Below are positions 27,222 through 36,535 of a stretch of 57,752 nucleotides of DNA, piece by piece. The position numbers were made by a program, and so were the translations under genes. The notes under the pieces were generated by a model that was given only the letters and a program-made list of their open reading frames with translations, did not search any database and was not told where the DNA came from. This stretch comes from an uncultured Neomegalonema sp. (lineage in GTDB: Bacteria > Pseudomonadota > Alphaproteobacteria > Rhodobacterales > Rhodobacteraceae), in NCBI GenBank assembly GCA_937928005.1, contig CALFVD010000092.1:1-57752 (forward strand), written 5' to 3'. How positions within the stretch are numbered: the stretch's first letter is position 1; each line of letters opens with the position of its first letter.

Positions 27222-28154
27222 ATGCTCGCAATTGCCGGAATCGTCCTGCCGGTCTTCCTCGTCGTTCTGTTCGGGTTCGTGGCCTCGCGCCTACGCCTGA
27301 TCGAAGATGGTGAGGTTGATACGCTACTACGCTTCATCACCCGTTTTGCGGTGACGGCACTGCTGTTCCGCGCTGTCGCCACTATCGATTTGGCAAAGGC
27401 ACTCGATCCAGCCATTCTTGCATCCTACTACCTACCGGCTTTTGTCAGCTTCGCCCTAGGTATCATTGCGGCGCGTTCTTTTTTCGGCCAAAGACCCGGC
27501 GAGGCGGTGGCATCGGGCTTTACCGCCCTCTTCGCCAATTCCCTATTTCTCGGCCTACCTATCGTCGAGCGGGCCTATGGTACAGAAGGCTTGGCCATTG
27601 CGCTTGCGATCCTCGCGATTCATGCGCCGACGATGTACCTCGTCGGGATCGTCTCGATGGAAAGCACGGCACGAGACGGGGCGGGTTTCGTATCCGCCTT
27701 GGGCAAGGTCGCCCGTACCCTGACCCGCAACCCCCTGTTCGTCGCGGTGGTCGCAGGTTTTATGTCAAACCTCATCGGCATTACCCTACCCGTACCACTC
27801 AATGAAGCATTGGGTCTGATGGCACAGGCTGCCCTACCCTTGGGCATGTTCGGGATCGGGGCGACGCTGACCCGCTATAAACTCGGTGGTGATTTAGTTC
27901 AGACGGGTGTTTTTGTTGCCTTGTCGCTTTTGATTCGGCCCTTGCTTGTCATTGTCTTGGCCGCATGGGTTTTCCGCCTCGATCCGCTCGCACTCAAGGT
28001 TACGGCGATGATGGCCGCCATGCCGGGGGGTATCAATATCTACCTATTTGCAGTGCTTTACCGGCGCTCGGAAGCTCTGGCCGCTAATGTCATGCTTATG
28101 GGTACGGTCGGCGCAATTGTCACGGTGACGGCATGGCTCGCAATCCTCACATAA
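27222..28154 (+). CDS. AEC-family transporter (auxin efflux carrier type)
   Basis: 310 residues with about ten membrane helices. The N-terminal IVLPVFLVVLFGFVASRLRLI and the C-terminal MPGGINIYLFAVLYRRSEALAANV are typical of bacterial AEC permeases. These often export or import malonate, malate or other organic acids. The actual substrate is unknown. It converges directly with the DMT transporter on the other strand: its stop and that of the neighbour are adjacent (28154/28155), with no room for a separate terminator. Confidence 0.88.
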   Translation: MLAIAGIVLPVFLVVLFGFVASRLRLIEDGEVDTLLRFITRFAVTALLFRAVATIDLAKALDPAILASYYLPAFVSFALGIIAARSFFGQRPGEAVASGFTALFANSLFLGLPIVERAYGTEGLAIALAILAIHAPTMYLVGIVSMESTARDGAGFVSALGKVARTLTRNPLFVAVVAGFMSNLIGITLPVPLNEALGLMAQAALPLGMFGIGATLTRYKLGGDLVQTGVFVALSLLIRPLLVIVLAAWVFRLDPLALKVTAMMAAMPGGINIYLFAVLYRRSEALAANVMLMGTVGAIVTVTAWLAILT

Positions 28155-29066
28155 TCACTCTCGCGGCTTCACTAGCGCCATACCTACCATCATTAGCGCC
28201 AGTGCCAGCCACACATAGCCCGAATGACGCTCGCCATAGATCACCATGCCCCAGAACACCCCTGACAGCGTAACCACATACCCGATCTGCGCCGCAAAGA
28301 CTGGCCCCGCCGTCCCAATGATCCAGACAAACCCAAAATAGCACACCACATGCACGACACCCATCACCAGCAATGCGATTTCGGGCATCCCCATCGGCGT
28401 GATATCCACCCAAGTTCCGCGCATAGCAACGATGGGCAACAGCAGGAACAACCCGCCCCAGCTCAGCCCCGTCATAATCGACAGGGCATCCGATCCTGCC
28501 GGGCTGGCCATCCCGATAATGATATTCTCCGCCGCATAGGCTAAGGCTATTACCAACCCCAGCATAACCCAAAAGGATTGCCCCGCTTCGGGTAAGCTGG
28601 CATCGGGCAGGATCATCAGCGCCACGGCGGCAAGCCCCAGCACGATCCCTAGCGTGCGCACCAGCGCAAACCGCTCCAACCCCACGCTCCAGCCAAGTAA
28701 TAACGTCATCATCGGCACCATCGCGGTCAGGATTGCCACAATCCCCACGGGCAAATGCTCGATAATTGTGTAGGATAATGTGTTGGGCACTGCCGTCCCA
28801 AACAAACCGCAGGCGAGGTAGAATATCACCGCCTTCCGCCCCATCGGTACGCGACCACCCTGTGCAAGCAGTAATCCGGTAGTCAACACCACCGAAATCA
28901 GCGACGTAACAACCGAGATCCCCATTGGATCATGCCCGGTAGACATTGCAATCTTGGCGAGGATATACGTGCCGCCCCATGCCGTCCCGATGCAGAACGA
29001 AACGGCGCACAAAAACAGCAACCGCCGCCCGCGCGCTCCAGTATCCGGGATGCTCCCACCGACCAT
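28155..29066 (-). CDS. DMT superfamily (EamA) transporter
   Basis: 303 residues with ten hydrophobic helices in two EamA repeats (FCIGTAWGGTYILAKIAM in the first, AYAAENIIIGMASP in the second). EamA proteins export metabolites such as amino acids. The substrate is not predictable here. It ends next to the AEC gene stop and is separated from the upstream SDR gene by a minus-strand terminator at 29145-29175. Confidence 0.88.
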   Translation of the reverse strand: MVGGSIPDTGARGRRLLFLCAVSFCIGTAWGGTYILAKIAMSTGHDPMGISVVTSLISVVLTTGLLLAQGGRVPMGRKAVIFYLACGLFGTAVPNTLSYTIIEHLPVGIVAILTAMVPMMTLLLGWSVGLERFALVRTLGIVLGLAAVALMILPDASLPEAGQSFWVMLGLVIALAYAAENIIIGMASPAGSDALSIMTGLSWGGLFLLLPIVAMRGTWVDITPMGMPEIALLVMGVVHVVCYFGFVWIIGTAGPVFAAQIGYVVTLSGVFWGMVIYGERHSGYVWLALALMMVGMALVKPRE

Positions 29067-29144
29067 CCCAAATCCTTTTCAATCATTGCGCACCGTATGA
29101 AATCGCATAGCTGCACGAAGCACAAAGCTTGGGCAACCCAGAAC

Positions 29145-29175
29145 AAAAAAAAATGGGCGGTCCGGGGGACCGCCC
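29145..29175 (-). terminator. Intrinsic terminator of the nth-SDR operon
   Basis: GGGCGGTCC and GGACCGCCC form a perfect 9-bp stem around GGG. The nine A immediately before it on the plus strand become a U-run in the minus-strand transcript. It lies about 65 bases after the SDR stop. Confidence 0.92.
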
Positions 29176-29241
29176 TGAAGGCATTATTGGAGACACTGGA
29201 ACACGAAAATGGACATTGCATCCACCGTGCCAAACGCACCG

Positions 29242-30009
29242 CTAAAGCGTTGAAACCAGATGCCCGCCATCGACCGGCACCACCGCCCCGGTCATAAACG
29301 ACCCCCGATCCGAAGCCAGCATCAGCAGTGGCGCGTCCAACTCGCCCATATCTCCTGCCCGCCGCATCGGGCTGCGCTTCAACAGGGTTTTTCCTGCATC
29401 ACTATCCAGAAACTCACGGTTCATATCGGTCGCAAAATACCCCGGCGCGAGCGCATTTACGCGAACTCCATGGCGTGCCAACTCCAATGCCATGATCTTT
29501 GTCATATGGATCACCGCCGCCTTGCTGACCGCATAGGCCGCCGCCCCACCGATGGGCCGTTCGCCGGTGATCGACGCAATATTGACAACCGATCCGCCGG
29601 TTTCAGCCGCGATCATCGCCTGACAGACAACCTGCGCCACGTTCCACGCCGCCATCTGATTCAACGCAAAGACACTGCGCGTATCATCGTCGCGAGCGTT
29701 AAGAAAAGACGCCCCCTGCGCCATCCCGGCATTGTTCACAAGAATGGTCGGCACACCCGCCGCCTTCGTCAGTGTCGCCACGGTCCCTTCGATGGATGCA
29801 CGCTCCGTTACATCAGTACGCAAAACCACCGCGCGCCCGCCAGCCGCTTCGATCTCATCGGCGAGCGAGGTCAGATACCCTTCCCGCCGCGCCGCCAGCC
29901 CGACCGTACAGCCCGCCGCAGCTAAGGTCAGCGCAAAATGCCGCCCCAGCCCAGACGACGCCCCCGTGACCAGCGCCACACGCCCATTGAGTCCAAACCA
30001 ATCGCTCAT
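29242..30009 (-). CDS. SDR-family oxidoreductase
   Basis: 255 residues with the GASSGLGRHFAL Rossmann glycine motif (residues about 16-27), NNAGMAQGA, and the YAVSKAA catalytic Tyr/Lys. The substrate is unknown. By general form it resembles gluconate/3-ketoacyl-reductase types. Its ATG overlaps the nth stop by 4 bases and a terminator follows, so it is the second gene of an nth operon. The link between a DNA repair enzyme and an SDR is probably only transcriptional. Confidence 0.9.
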   Translation of the reverse strand: MSDWFGLNGRVALVTGASSGLGRHFALTLAAAGCTVGLAARREGYLTSLADEIEAAGGRAVVLRTDVTERASIEGTVATLTKAAGVPTILVNNAGMAQGASFLNARDDDTRSVFALNQMAAWNVAQVVCQAMIAAETGGSVVNIASITGERPIGGAAAYAVSKAAVIHMTKIMALELARHGVRVNALAPGYFATDMNREFLDSDAGKTLLKRSPMRRAGDMGELDAPLLMLASDRGSFMTGAVVPVDGGHLVSTL

Positions 30010-30650
30010 ACGGTCTTCTCCTCAAATGGACAAAGATCTGCGATCAAGCATTTCGGGCAATCAGGTTTGCGAGCCTTGCACACATAACGCCCGTGTAGGA
30101 TCAACCAGTGATGGGCATGCTGTGCAAATTCGACCGGCACGTTATCTTCGATGGCTCGCTCGACCGCCACCACGTCTTTACCCGGCGCGATGCCAGTGCG
30201 GTTGCCGATGCGGAAAATATGCGTGTCCACCGCCTGTGCCGGATGCCCAAACCACATATTCAGCACCACATTCGCCGTCTTGCGTCCTACCCCCGGCAAA
30301 CTCTCCAATGCCGCCCGCGAGGTCGGCACCTGCCCGCCATAAACGTCGATCAGACGTTGGCTCAACTTGATGACGTTCTTCGCCTTGTTACGGAACAGGC
30401 CAATCGTCTTGATATGCTCAATCACCCCTTCTTCACCGAGCGCCACCATCTTCTCTGGTGTATCAGCCACAGCAAACAATCCGCGCGTCGCCTTATTGAC
30501 CCCCTTGTCCGTCGCCTGCGCCGACAACGCCACGGCCACAATCAGGGTGAAAGCATTGGTATGCTCCAACTCACCTTTCGGCTCGGCACACTCGGCCTGA
30601 AACCGGTTAAAGATTTCATGGATTACGGGGAAGGGAAGCTGTTTTACCAT
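30006..30650 (-). CDS. nth: Endonuclease III
   Basis: 214-residue DNA glycosylase/AP lyase for oxidised pyrimidines. The helix-hairpin-helix LESLPGVGRKTANVVLN (about residues 107-123) holds the catalytic Lys. The mature [4Fe-4S] loop CKARKPDCPKCLIADLC is at the C-terminus. The start is taken at 30650 (MVKQLPFP), the usual N-terminus; the 12 extra codons to 30686 look like leader. It is divergent from the FAD oxidoreductase gene with 47 bases between. Confidence 0.95.
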   Translation of the reverse strand: MVKQLPFPVIHEIFNRFQAECAEPKGELEHTNAFTLIVAVALSAQATDKGVNKATRGLFAVADTPEKMVALGEEGVIEHIKTIGLFRNKAKNVIKLSQRLIDVYGGQVPTSRAALESLPGVGRKTANVVLNMWFGHPAQAVDTHIFRIGNRTGIAPGKDVVAVERAIEDNVPVEFAQHAHHWLILHGRYVCKARKPDCPKCLIADLCPFEEKTV

Positions 30651-30697
30651 ACTGATCGTGCTACCTCGACACGCGGGTCGGAGCAAGGGAGTACCGA

Positions 30698-31762
30698 ATG
30701 GACCACGACGTCATCGTCATCGGCGCAGGGTTGGCGGGCCTCACCGCCGCCATGTGCCTCGTAAAGGGCGGCAAGCGCGTTCTCGTTCTGGAAGCGGCGG
30801 ATCGGATCGGCGGGCGTATTGGCGCGCTGAAGGATACCGCAGGCCATGCCCAAGGCGATCTGGGGCCAACATGGGTCTGGCCCCGCTATCAACCCGTGGT
30901 GCAACGCTGGATAGACCGGCTCGGCCTGACCCCATTCGCACAATACAATGACGGCGCAGCAATAATCGAACAGGGACGCGGCACCGCACCCCTGCGCCGC
31001 CCCTTGCCCGGACAAGAAGGCATGGCCCGCATCGAGGGTGGCCCGCAATCCTTCATTGATGCGCTGTCTGAAAGCCTACCGGATGATACGGTTCGCACCG
31101 GGCACATCGTCACCAAAATTGAACAAGGCAAGGTAACAACTGCCACAGGCGACTGCTTTGAGGCACCGGATATCATCCTTTCGATCCCCTTGCGCGTTGC
31201 CGCCGAGGCCATAACATTCGATCCACCACTCCCACCAGACCTTCACGCCACCATGACCCGCACGCCAACATGGATGGCACAGCAGGCCAAGGCCGTCGCC
31301 GTCTACGACACCCCTTTTTGGCGTGAAGAAGGCCTAGCAGGACGCATTGCCAGCGGTATCGGCCCCCTCGTCGAAGCCCACGATCACAGCGCAACGGATG
31401 GACGCTCCGCCGCAATCTTCGGCTTCGTTGGCTGGCCCGCCGACATGCGTAAGCAGCACGCCGACGATCTACACCCCGCCATTCTCGATCAACTTACCCG
31501 CTGCCTCGGCCCGCAAGCCGCATCTCCGATCCGCCTCCACGTCGAAGACTGGGCCATGAACCCCTTCATCTGTGCCCGTACAGACCTAGGCGCACCCCCA
31601 CAACATCCCGCCCTCACCCCCGCCATCCTACGCACCGCCCATTGGAGCGACACCCTCCGCTTTGCCGTGGCCGAAACCGCCCGCAAAAGCCCCGGCCTGA
31701 TCGAAGGTGCCCTGAATGCGGGCGAAACGGCGGCAGCAGAACTGCTTGCACGTTCCGCTTGA
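30698..31762 (+). CDS. FAD-dependent amine-oxidase-like oxidoreductase
   Basis: 354 residues. The N-terminal FAD motif is DVIVIGAGLAGLTAAMCLVK, then LVLEAADRIGGRIGAL, the flavin monooxygenase/amine oxidase signature. The C-terminal part (AVAETARKSPGLIEGALNAGETAAAELL) matches the FAD-contact helix of the family. The substrate is unknown. At 354 residues it is shorter than classic monoamine oxidases (about 450). It is followed after 40 bases by the CorA-type gene on the same strand. Confidence 0.88.
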   Translation: MDHDVIVIGAGLAGLTAAMCLVKGGKRVLVLEAADRIGGRIGALKDTAGHAQGDLGPTWVWPRYQPVVQRWIDRLGLTPFAQYNDGAAIIEQGRGTAPLRRPLPGQEGMARIEGGPQSFIDALSESLPDDTVRTGHIVTKIEQGKVTTATGDCFEAPDIILSIPLRVAAEAITFDPPLPPDLHATMTRTPTWMAQQAKAVAVYDTPFWREEGLAGRIASGIGPLVEAHDHSATDGRSAAIFGFVGWPADMRKQHADDLHPAILDQLTRCLGPQAASPIRLHVEDWAMNPFICARTDLGAPPQHPALTPAILRTAHWSDTLRFAVAETARKSPGLIEGALNAGETAAAELLARSA

Positions 31763-31802
31763 TCCGCGATACCCGATAAGGATCACCGCAGAAGGGCATC
31801 GC

Positions 31803-32783
31803 ATGGAAATCGAGAATGACGGCCTCCTTGGCGCATGGCTCGTCGGTCCCGGTGGACGCGCGGAGTCAATAGGCTGGCAACATCTCGATGACCCCGTCGA
31901 GGTAGATGCATGGCGTTGGATACACCTGCATCGCGACGGCAATGGCACCCAAAGCTGGCTGCTGGATGGCGATATTCCGCCCAATCAGATCGCATGGGCG
32001 TTAATGGCCGAGGACACCCGTCCCCGCTATACCGAGATCGACGGCACGGGCTTACTTTTCCTGCGCGGCGTCAATCTTAACGAAGGTGCAGAGCCGGAAG
32101 ACATGGTGTCCCTGCGCCTTTCCATCGACCACCAGACGATTATTACTGTCGGCCTGCGCCGCCTACGCACGGTGGATGCAATGATGGCCGATTTCGAGCA
32201 TGGTGACATCCCGGCCAATCCCGGCGATTTCCTCGAACGCCTTGTTTATAATCTACGCGCCCGCGCCGAACCCGTGCTGGACGAATTGGAGGAGATCATC
32301 GCCCAGCATGAACTCGACGCCCTACGGGATTCAAGCGTACCGAAGGTCGAAACGCGCAACGCCTTCACCGATGCCCGTCAGGATGCCGTGATGCTACGCC
32401 GGTATCTGGTGCCGCAAGCCGAAGCCCTGCGCACGATCCTACGCCACCGCCCTGCATGGATGCATTCGGCAGACGCGCTGGAGGAAGAAGCCGCCGCCCA
32501 TGACCGCATTGTCGAAGATCTCGACAGCGTGCGTGAACGCGCCGCCGTCCTACGCGACGAGATGGGCGCGCGGCTGGCCGAGCGGATGAACGAGATCATG
32601 CTCGCCCTCTCCATCGTCTCGGTCGTCTTCCTGCCCATCACTTTCGTCACCGGGCTGTTCGGCATGAACGTCGCGGGACTGCCCTTTACCGAGATTCCGT
32701 GGGGCTTCTGGATCGTCTGCGGCTTCATGGGCTTGTGTACGGGCTTAACCGCCTTCATGCTGTGGCGAATGCTCAGGCAGTAA
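31803..32783 (+). CDS. CorA/ZntB-family divalent cation transporter
   Basis: 326 residues. A cytoplasmic N-terminal alpha/beta domain and a long helical region (LDELEEIIAQHELDALRDSS) lead into two C-terminal helices. The GMN selectivity motif is present as GMNVAGLPF. This loop is closer to ZntB (zinc) than to classic CorA (magnesium), but the substrate remains open. I start at the ATG at 31803 (MEIENDGLLG), which has AGAAGG upstream. The longer frame would overlap the oxidoreductase gene. Confidence 0.9.
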   Translation: MEIENDGLLGAWLVGPGGRAESIGWQHLDDPVEVDAWRWIHLHRDGNGTQSWLLDGDIPPNQIAWALMAEDTRPRYTEIDGTGLLFLRGVNLNEGAEPEDMVSLRLSIDHQTIITVGLRRLRTVDAMMADFEHGDIPANPGDFLERLVYNLRARAEPVLDELEEIIAQHELDALRDSSVPKVETRNAFTDARQDAVMLRRYLVPQAEALRTILRHRPAWMHSADALEEEAAAHDRIVEDLDSVRERAAVLRDEMGARLAERMNEIMLALSIVSVVFLPITFVTGLFGMNVAGLPFTEIPWGFWIVCGFMGLCTGLTAFMLWRMLRQ

Positions 32784-32969
32784 GAGACCGCACCACATAG
32801 GGTCAGCGAGATAATCTTTGCGTGAATGCAAATATGCCCCGCATCAAAGCACAACAAATTCAAGTTCCCGCATGACAATATCGAAAACATTGATATCGTG
32901 ATTATACTCGATTTAATAACGTGAACTGAATGTCGTCAATCATGGCCACTCGATGCGAGGAGCATTTCA

Positions 32970-34595
32970 ATGTCGATCAGATTTTCTATTTTAGCTCTTC
33001 CATTCGTCGTCTTCCTTCCACCCATAAAATCAGTTGCCCACGATCTTTCTCCGTCCGGGGTGTCGATCGGCGCGCCGCCTCTGGCAGAGATATCGGCCGC
33101 TCCAAATGATGCACTGCAAGGTCTGGTCGATACCGCAAAGATATGGGAAATCGACTTGCCTGTGACTTTGTGCTTTCTGGATGGATCGGCTGCGGCAAAG
33201 CGGTTCTTCGTGGATCGTGTGCGCGAATGGACCGACAATGCTCCGGGGTTGGACATCGGGTTCGGTCAAGCGCCCGATTATAACGTCTGCTCCGTGGTAA
33301 ACGGCGATATCCGGGTCTCCTTCAACAGTGCGGGAGACTGGTCTTACGTCGGACGAGATGCCACCAGAGTAAAAGCGGGCGAACCCACACTCAACCTGTC
33401 GACCCTGCGCAGCGGCCTGACCGAACGAACCCGCGCACTCGCGACCGGGAATGCACTGCACGAAATCGGACACGCGCTTGGAGCCGAACACGAACACCAA
33501 AGATCGGAATTCGCCGCCTGTCTCTCACGGCTCGATCTCGAACAGATCAAGCGCAGTACGCAATGGGATGACGACAAGATCGAGGATAATATTACCGACA
33601 TCCTCAAGGGTCGCGGCGAAACCACCTACGATCCTGCATCGGTAATGAACTATCACTTTCCGGCGAACTGGTTCCAGCCCGGTACCGACGCTTCATGCCT
33701 TCGTCCGCGCCGGACCGTACTCTCGGACGGCGACAGGGCAATCGTCGCCGGTCTTTATCCGGCGACACAAGTGTTGCGGGACGAATTTCTGAATGGGTTG
33801 GTACGACGCGCGACGCAAGCAGCCCAGGGGCTGGAAGGACAGGAGCGGCAAAGCTTCGAACAAGCCTTTGACGCTGCCCTGCCGCAGGAGTTCAAACAGC
33901 AGAATGGCGGCATCAGCGTCGCGAGTTCGACGGTAGGAGTGATCGTCGACGGCAGTGTCGCCGCCACAGCGAGCGGGTCCAGCGTAGCCATCGGTACCGT
34001 CGGCGGCTCGGTTACGATAGGAGAACAGCGTCCTCCTCAACCCGAGCAGGTCGAAATCGTCGCCACCCCGATCGTCACTTACAGTCGACAGGCTCGCAAA
34101 ACGATCAAACACCCACGTGTTGGCGCATCGACGGGCGATCTGATCAACAAGGAGTGCAAGAGTTACACCTACGGTGCGACCCCCGGTTGGCAGATCGATA
34201 CCGGCACTCCAACATTCGTCGATCTCGTGACCAAGGCATGGAGCTCCCGCCGTTTCACTGCAAGGACGGCACAGAGTGTCACGGCAGAATTCTGCGCAAA
34301 AGCCCAGATACACAAGATCACGGAAAAGCGCACGGGTGATAGCTATGGCTCCGTCCAGTATGTCGAAACGCGCATGGACAGTGGAACAGAACCGGGAGCG
34401 CCCGTAACAATTATCCTGCGTCCGCCTAACACAAGCAGCACGATTGCATTTCCATCGAACGCAGTCGGCTTGACGGCGCTCGTAAATGAGCCGGGGAAAT
34501 CCCCCGTTCAGGCAAGCGGCGGACAGACCGGAAACTACCGGATAACTTTGGATCAGACGTCAAAACTTCTAACCGTGCAATGGGCACCGCAATGA
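32970..34595 (+). CDS. Secreted astacin-like zinc metalloprotease
   Basis: 541 residues with a signal peptide (MSIRFSILALPFVVFLPPIKSVA). The zinc site HEIGHALGAEHEHQR fits the astacin pattern HExxHxxGxxHExxR, with ligands His164, His168 and His174. A Met-turn SVMNYH follows about 55 residues later. After the protease domain, residues 305-355 are rich in Gly, Ser and Val (SSTVGVIVDGSVAATASGSS). The C-terminal ~190 residues are not recognised. A GAGGAG ribosome site precedes the ATG. The upstream 186 bases are AT-rich compared with the neighbours, which hints at acquisition. The target is unknown. Confidence 0.85.
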   Translation: MSIRFSILALPFVVFLPPIKSVAHDLSPSGVSIGAPPLAEISAAPNDALQGLVDTAKIWEIDLPVTLCFLDGSAAAKRFFVDRVREWTDNAPGLDIGFGQAPDYNVCSVVNGDIRVSFNSAGDWSYVGRDATRVKAGEPTLNLSTLRSGLTERTRALATGNALHEIGHALGAEHEHQRSEFAACLSRLDLEQIKRSTQWDDDKIEDNITDILKGRGETTYDPASVMNYHFPANWFQPGTDASCLRPRRTVLSDGDRAIVAGLYPATQVLRDEFLNGLVRRATQAAQGLEGQERQSFEQAFDAALPQEFKQQNGGISVASSTVGVIVDGSVAATASGSSVAIGTVGGSVTIGEQRPPQPEQVEIVATPIVTYSRQARKTIKHPRVGASTGDLINKECKSYTYGATPGWQIDTGTPTFVDLVTKAWSSRRFTARTAQSVTAEFCAKAQIHKITEKRTGDSYGSVQYVETRMDSGTEPGAPVTIILRPPNTSSTIAFPSNAVGLTALVNEPGKSPVQASGGQTGNYRITLDQTSKLLTVQWAPQ

Positions 34596-34692
34596 TTGCT
34601 CTTGGTCTATGTCCCTTGTGATGGCCATACGGCGCGATATGCCTCGATTACGCGACTGGATACCGAATGAGTTCTAAGTTAACTTTCGCTGA

Positions 34693-36204
34693 ATGATGAC
34701 CAACCGCCCCAACATCCTGTTCATTCAGGTCGATCAACTCGCCATCGACGTGCTTGCCGCCTATGGCAATGCGGTGGCGAAGACGCCTAACCTCGATGCG
34801 CTGGCGGCGGAGGGTACGGTCTTCGAGAACGCCTATTGTAACTACCCCTTATGCGCCCCATCCCGCTTTTCAATGGCCGCCGGACAGCTTGCTTCCAAGA
34901 TCGGTGCCTATGACAACGCCGCCGAATTCCCCGCTTCGGTCCCGACCTATGCCCATTATATGCGCGCACTCGGCTACCGCACCTGCCTCTCCGGCAAGAT
35001 GCATTTCGTCGGCCCGGATCAGCTTCATGGTTTCGAGCGGCGGCTAACCACCGATATCTACCCCGGCGATTTCGCGTGGACAGCGGATTGGAGTAAGGAC
35101 GGCTTCGAGGGCGCGACCGATATCAGGATGCTCACCACCTCCGGCATCTGTGCGCGCAGCGTCCAGATCGACTACGACGAGGACGTGACCCATAAGGCGA
35201 TACAGGAAATCTACGATTGCGCCCGCCCCACCGAAGACCGCCCTTTCTTCCTGCAAGTCTCGTGGACCCATCCCCATGATCCTTATCTTAGCTTGCGCGA
35301 GCATTGGGACCGCTACACCGATGCCGATATTCCGCCCCCGCGTATTCCCATGCCTAGCCACAACGAGAACGACCCGCACAGCTTGCGCGTCCTGCGCCAG
35401 CATGGCCTTGCCGATGCCGATATCTCGCCAGAGGTGATCCAGCGCGCCCGCCGCGCCTATTGCGGCACCGTCAGCTATATTGATGACAGCATCGGTAAGC
35501 TACGCCATGCCCTGCATGAGAGCGGTCAAGCGGACAACACGATCATCGTCTTCTGTTCCGACCACGGCGAAATGCTTGGCGAGCGTGGCTTGTGGCTCAA
35601 GAAGACGTTTTTCGAGCCTGCTACCCGCGTCCCTCTCATCATCCACGCGCCCCATGCTCTACAGCCCGGACGATGCGACACTCTCTGCTCCTTGGTCGAC
35701 CTCCTGCCCACCTTCGCGACCTTCGGCTCAGACGGCGCATGGGCTGGCCCTGTTGAGCCGCTAGACGGCATATCCCTCACCGATATCGACGGACAAGACC
35801 GCACTATACACGTCGAACTTCTCTGCGAAGGCATCCTCGCCCCGATCTTCATGCTCCGGCGCGGCCCTTATAAATTCATCACCAGCACCGGCGATCCCGA
35901 CATGCTGTTTGATGTGGTCACCGATCCCGATGAACAGCAAAACCTCGCCACCGCGCACGCGCATATTACCGCCGATTTTGCAGCAGAAGCGGCCCAGTTA
36001 TGGGACACTGAAACCCTCGCTCAGGATGTCCGCCGCAGCCAACAACGCCGCCTCCTAATCCGCAAAGCCCATTCCCAAGGCGTTGCACCCGGCTGGGATT
36101 TTGATGCGGGCGGTGAAGACGATGGCCGCTGGTATCGCGGCAAAGGTAACTATAACGACTGGGCGTTCGATTACCTCAAACCCATCAAGCGCATTCAACC
36201 ATAA
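34693..36204 (+). CDS. betC: Choline-sulfatase
   Basis: 503 residues of the alkaline-phosphatase/sulfatase superfamily. The N-terminal metal site is NILFIQVDQLAIDVLAAYGN. The cysteine converted to formylglycine lies in CAPSRFSMAAG (CxPxR motif, near residue 55), and a second metal site is FCSDHGEMLGERG. The C-terminal GNYNDWAFDYLKPIKRIQ is characteristic of BetC. It hydrolyses choline-O-sulfate to choline and sulfate, feeding glycine betaine osmoprotection or sulfur supply. No bet or cho transport genes are adjacent. Two ATGs in a row leave the start ambiguous by one codon. Confidence 0.92.
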   Translation: MMTNRPNILFIQVDQLAIDVLAAYGNAVAKTPNLDALAAEGTVFENAYCNYPLCAPSRFSMAAGQLASKIGAYDNAAEFPASVPTYAHYMRALGYRTCLSGKMHFVGPDQLHGFERRLTTDIYPGDFAWTADWSKDGFEGATDIRMLTTSGICARSVQIDYDEDVTHKAIQEIYDCARPTEDRPFFLQVSWTHPHDPYLSLREHWDRYTDADIPPPRIPMPSHNENDPHSLRVLRQHGLADADISPEVIQRARRAYCGTVSYIDDSIGKLRHALHESGQADNTIIVFCSDHGEMLGERGLWLKKTFFEPATRVPLIIHAPHALQPGRCDTLCSLVDLLPTFATFGSDGAWAGPVEPLDGISLTDIDGQDRTIHVELLCEGILAPIFMLRRGPYKFITSTGDPDMLFDVVTDPDEQQNLATAHAHITADFAAEAAQLWDTETLAQDVRRSQQRRLLIRKAHSQGVAPGWDFDAGGEDDGRWYRGKGNYNDWAFDYLKPIKRIQP

Positions 36205-36269
36205 CCTTAAAAGCTTGTGCTCCTCATCAAGACAGCCCTCACAAAGCTGAAAAAAGCCAAGCTCATCAT

Positions 36270-36364
36270 TATAGCCATTTGCAATAAACCTGAGCCATGT
36301 TTCGTACCAAGAGTTGCGCGAAACATGGCGCTTGGTGATGCAGGATAATCGCAATTCACTTTAA
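36270..36364 (+). repeat. Palindromic repeat, copy 2
   Basis: GCCATGTTTCG (36294-36304) and CGAAACATGGC (36319-36329) form an exact 11-bp stem with loop TACCAAGAGTTGCG. The flanks are TTATAGCCATTTGCAATAAA on the left and GCTTGGTGATGCAGGATAAT on the right. The ends of the unit are nearly inverted to each other (AGCGATTTGC type against GCAATTCGCT type). It is immediately followed by copy 3. Confidence 0.75.
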
Positions 36365-36460
36365 TTATAGCGATTTGCACATTTGTTGAATCAGGTTTCC
36401 CGCCAAGATTCGCGTGAAACCTGATGCTTTATGGATCAACGTTTGCGCAATTCGCTTTAG
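36365..36460 (+). repeat. Palindromic repeat, copy 3
   Basis: ATCAGGTTTC (36390-36399) and GAAACCTGAT (36416-36425) form an exact 10-bp stem. The loop again contains CGCCAAGATTCGCG. Its start (TTATAGCGATTTGCA) and end (GCGCAATTCGCTTTA) line up with copy 2, so the two are tandem units of about 95 bases. The stem sequence is different from copies 1 and 2 while pairing is kept. Copies 2 and 3 fill most of the first half of the 441-base gap between betC and the formate dehydrogenase cluster. Confidence 0.72.
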
Positions 36461-36508
36461 TCCCACAAGAAAACTCCCCATAACCGCCAATGTGCTTATT
36501 CTCGGTGA

Positions 36509-36535
36509 TCAAGCTGGGCATGAAGTTCAGCTTGA
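36509..36535. promoter_or_regulatory. Interrupted palindrome upstream of the fdh cluster
   Basis: TCAAGCTG (36509-36516) and CAGCTTGA (36528-36535) are exact inverted arms 11 bases apart. They lie about 110 bases before the chaperone gene that starts the formate dehydrogenase cluster. A dimeric regulator site is possible; no regulator gene lies nearby. An unrelated small hairpin is the alternative. Confidence 0.3.
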
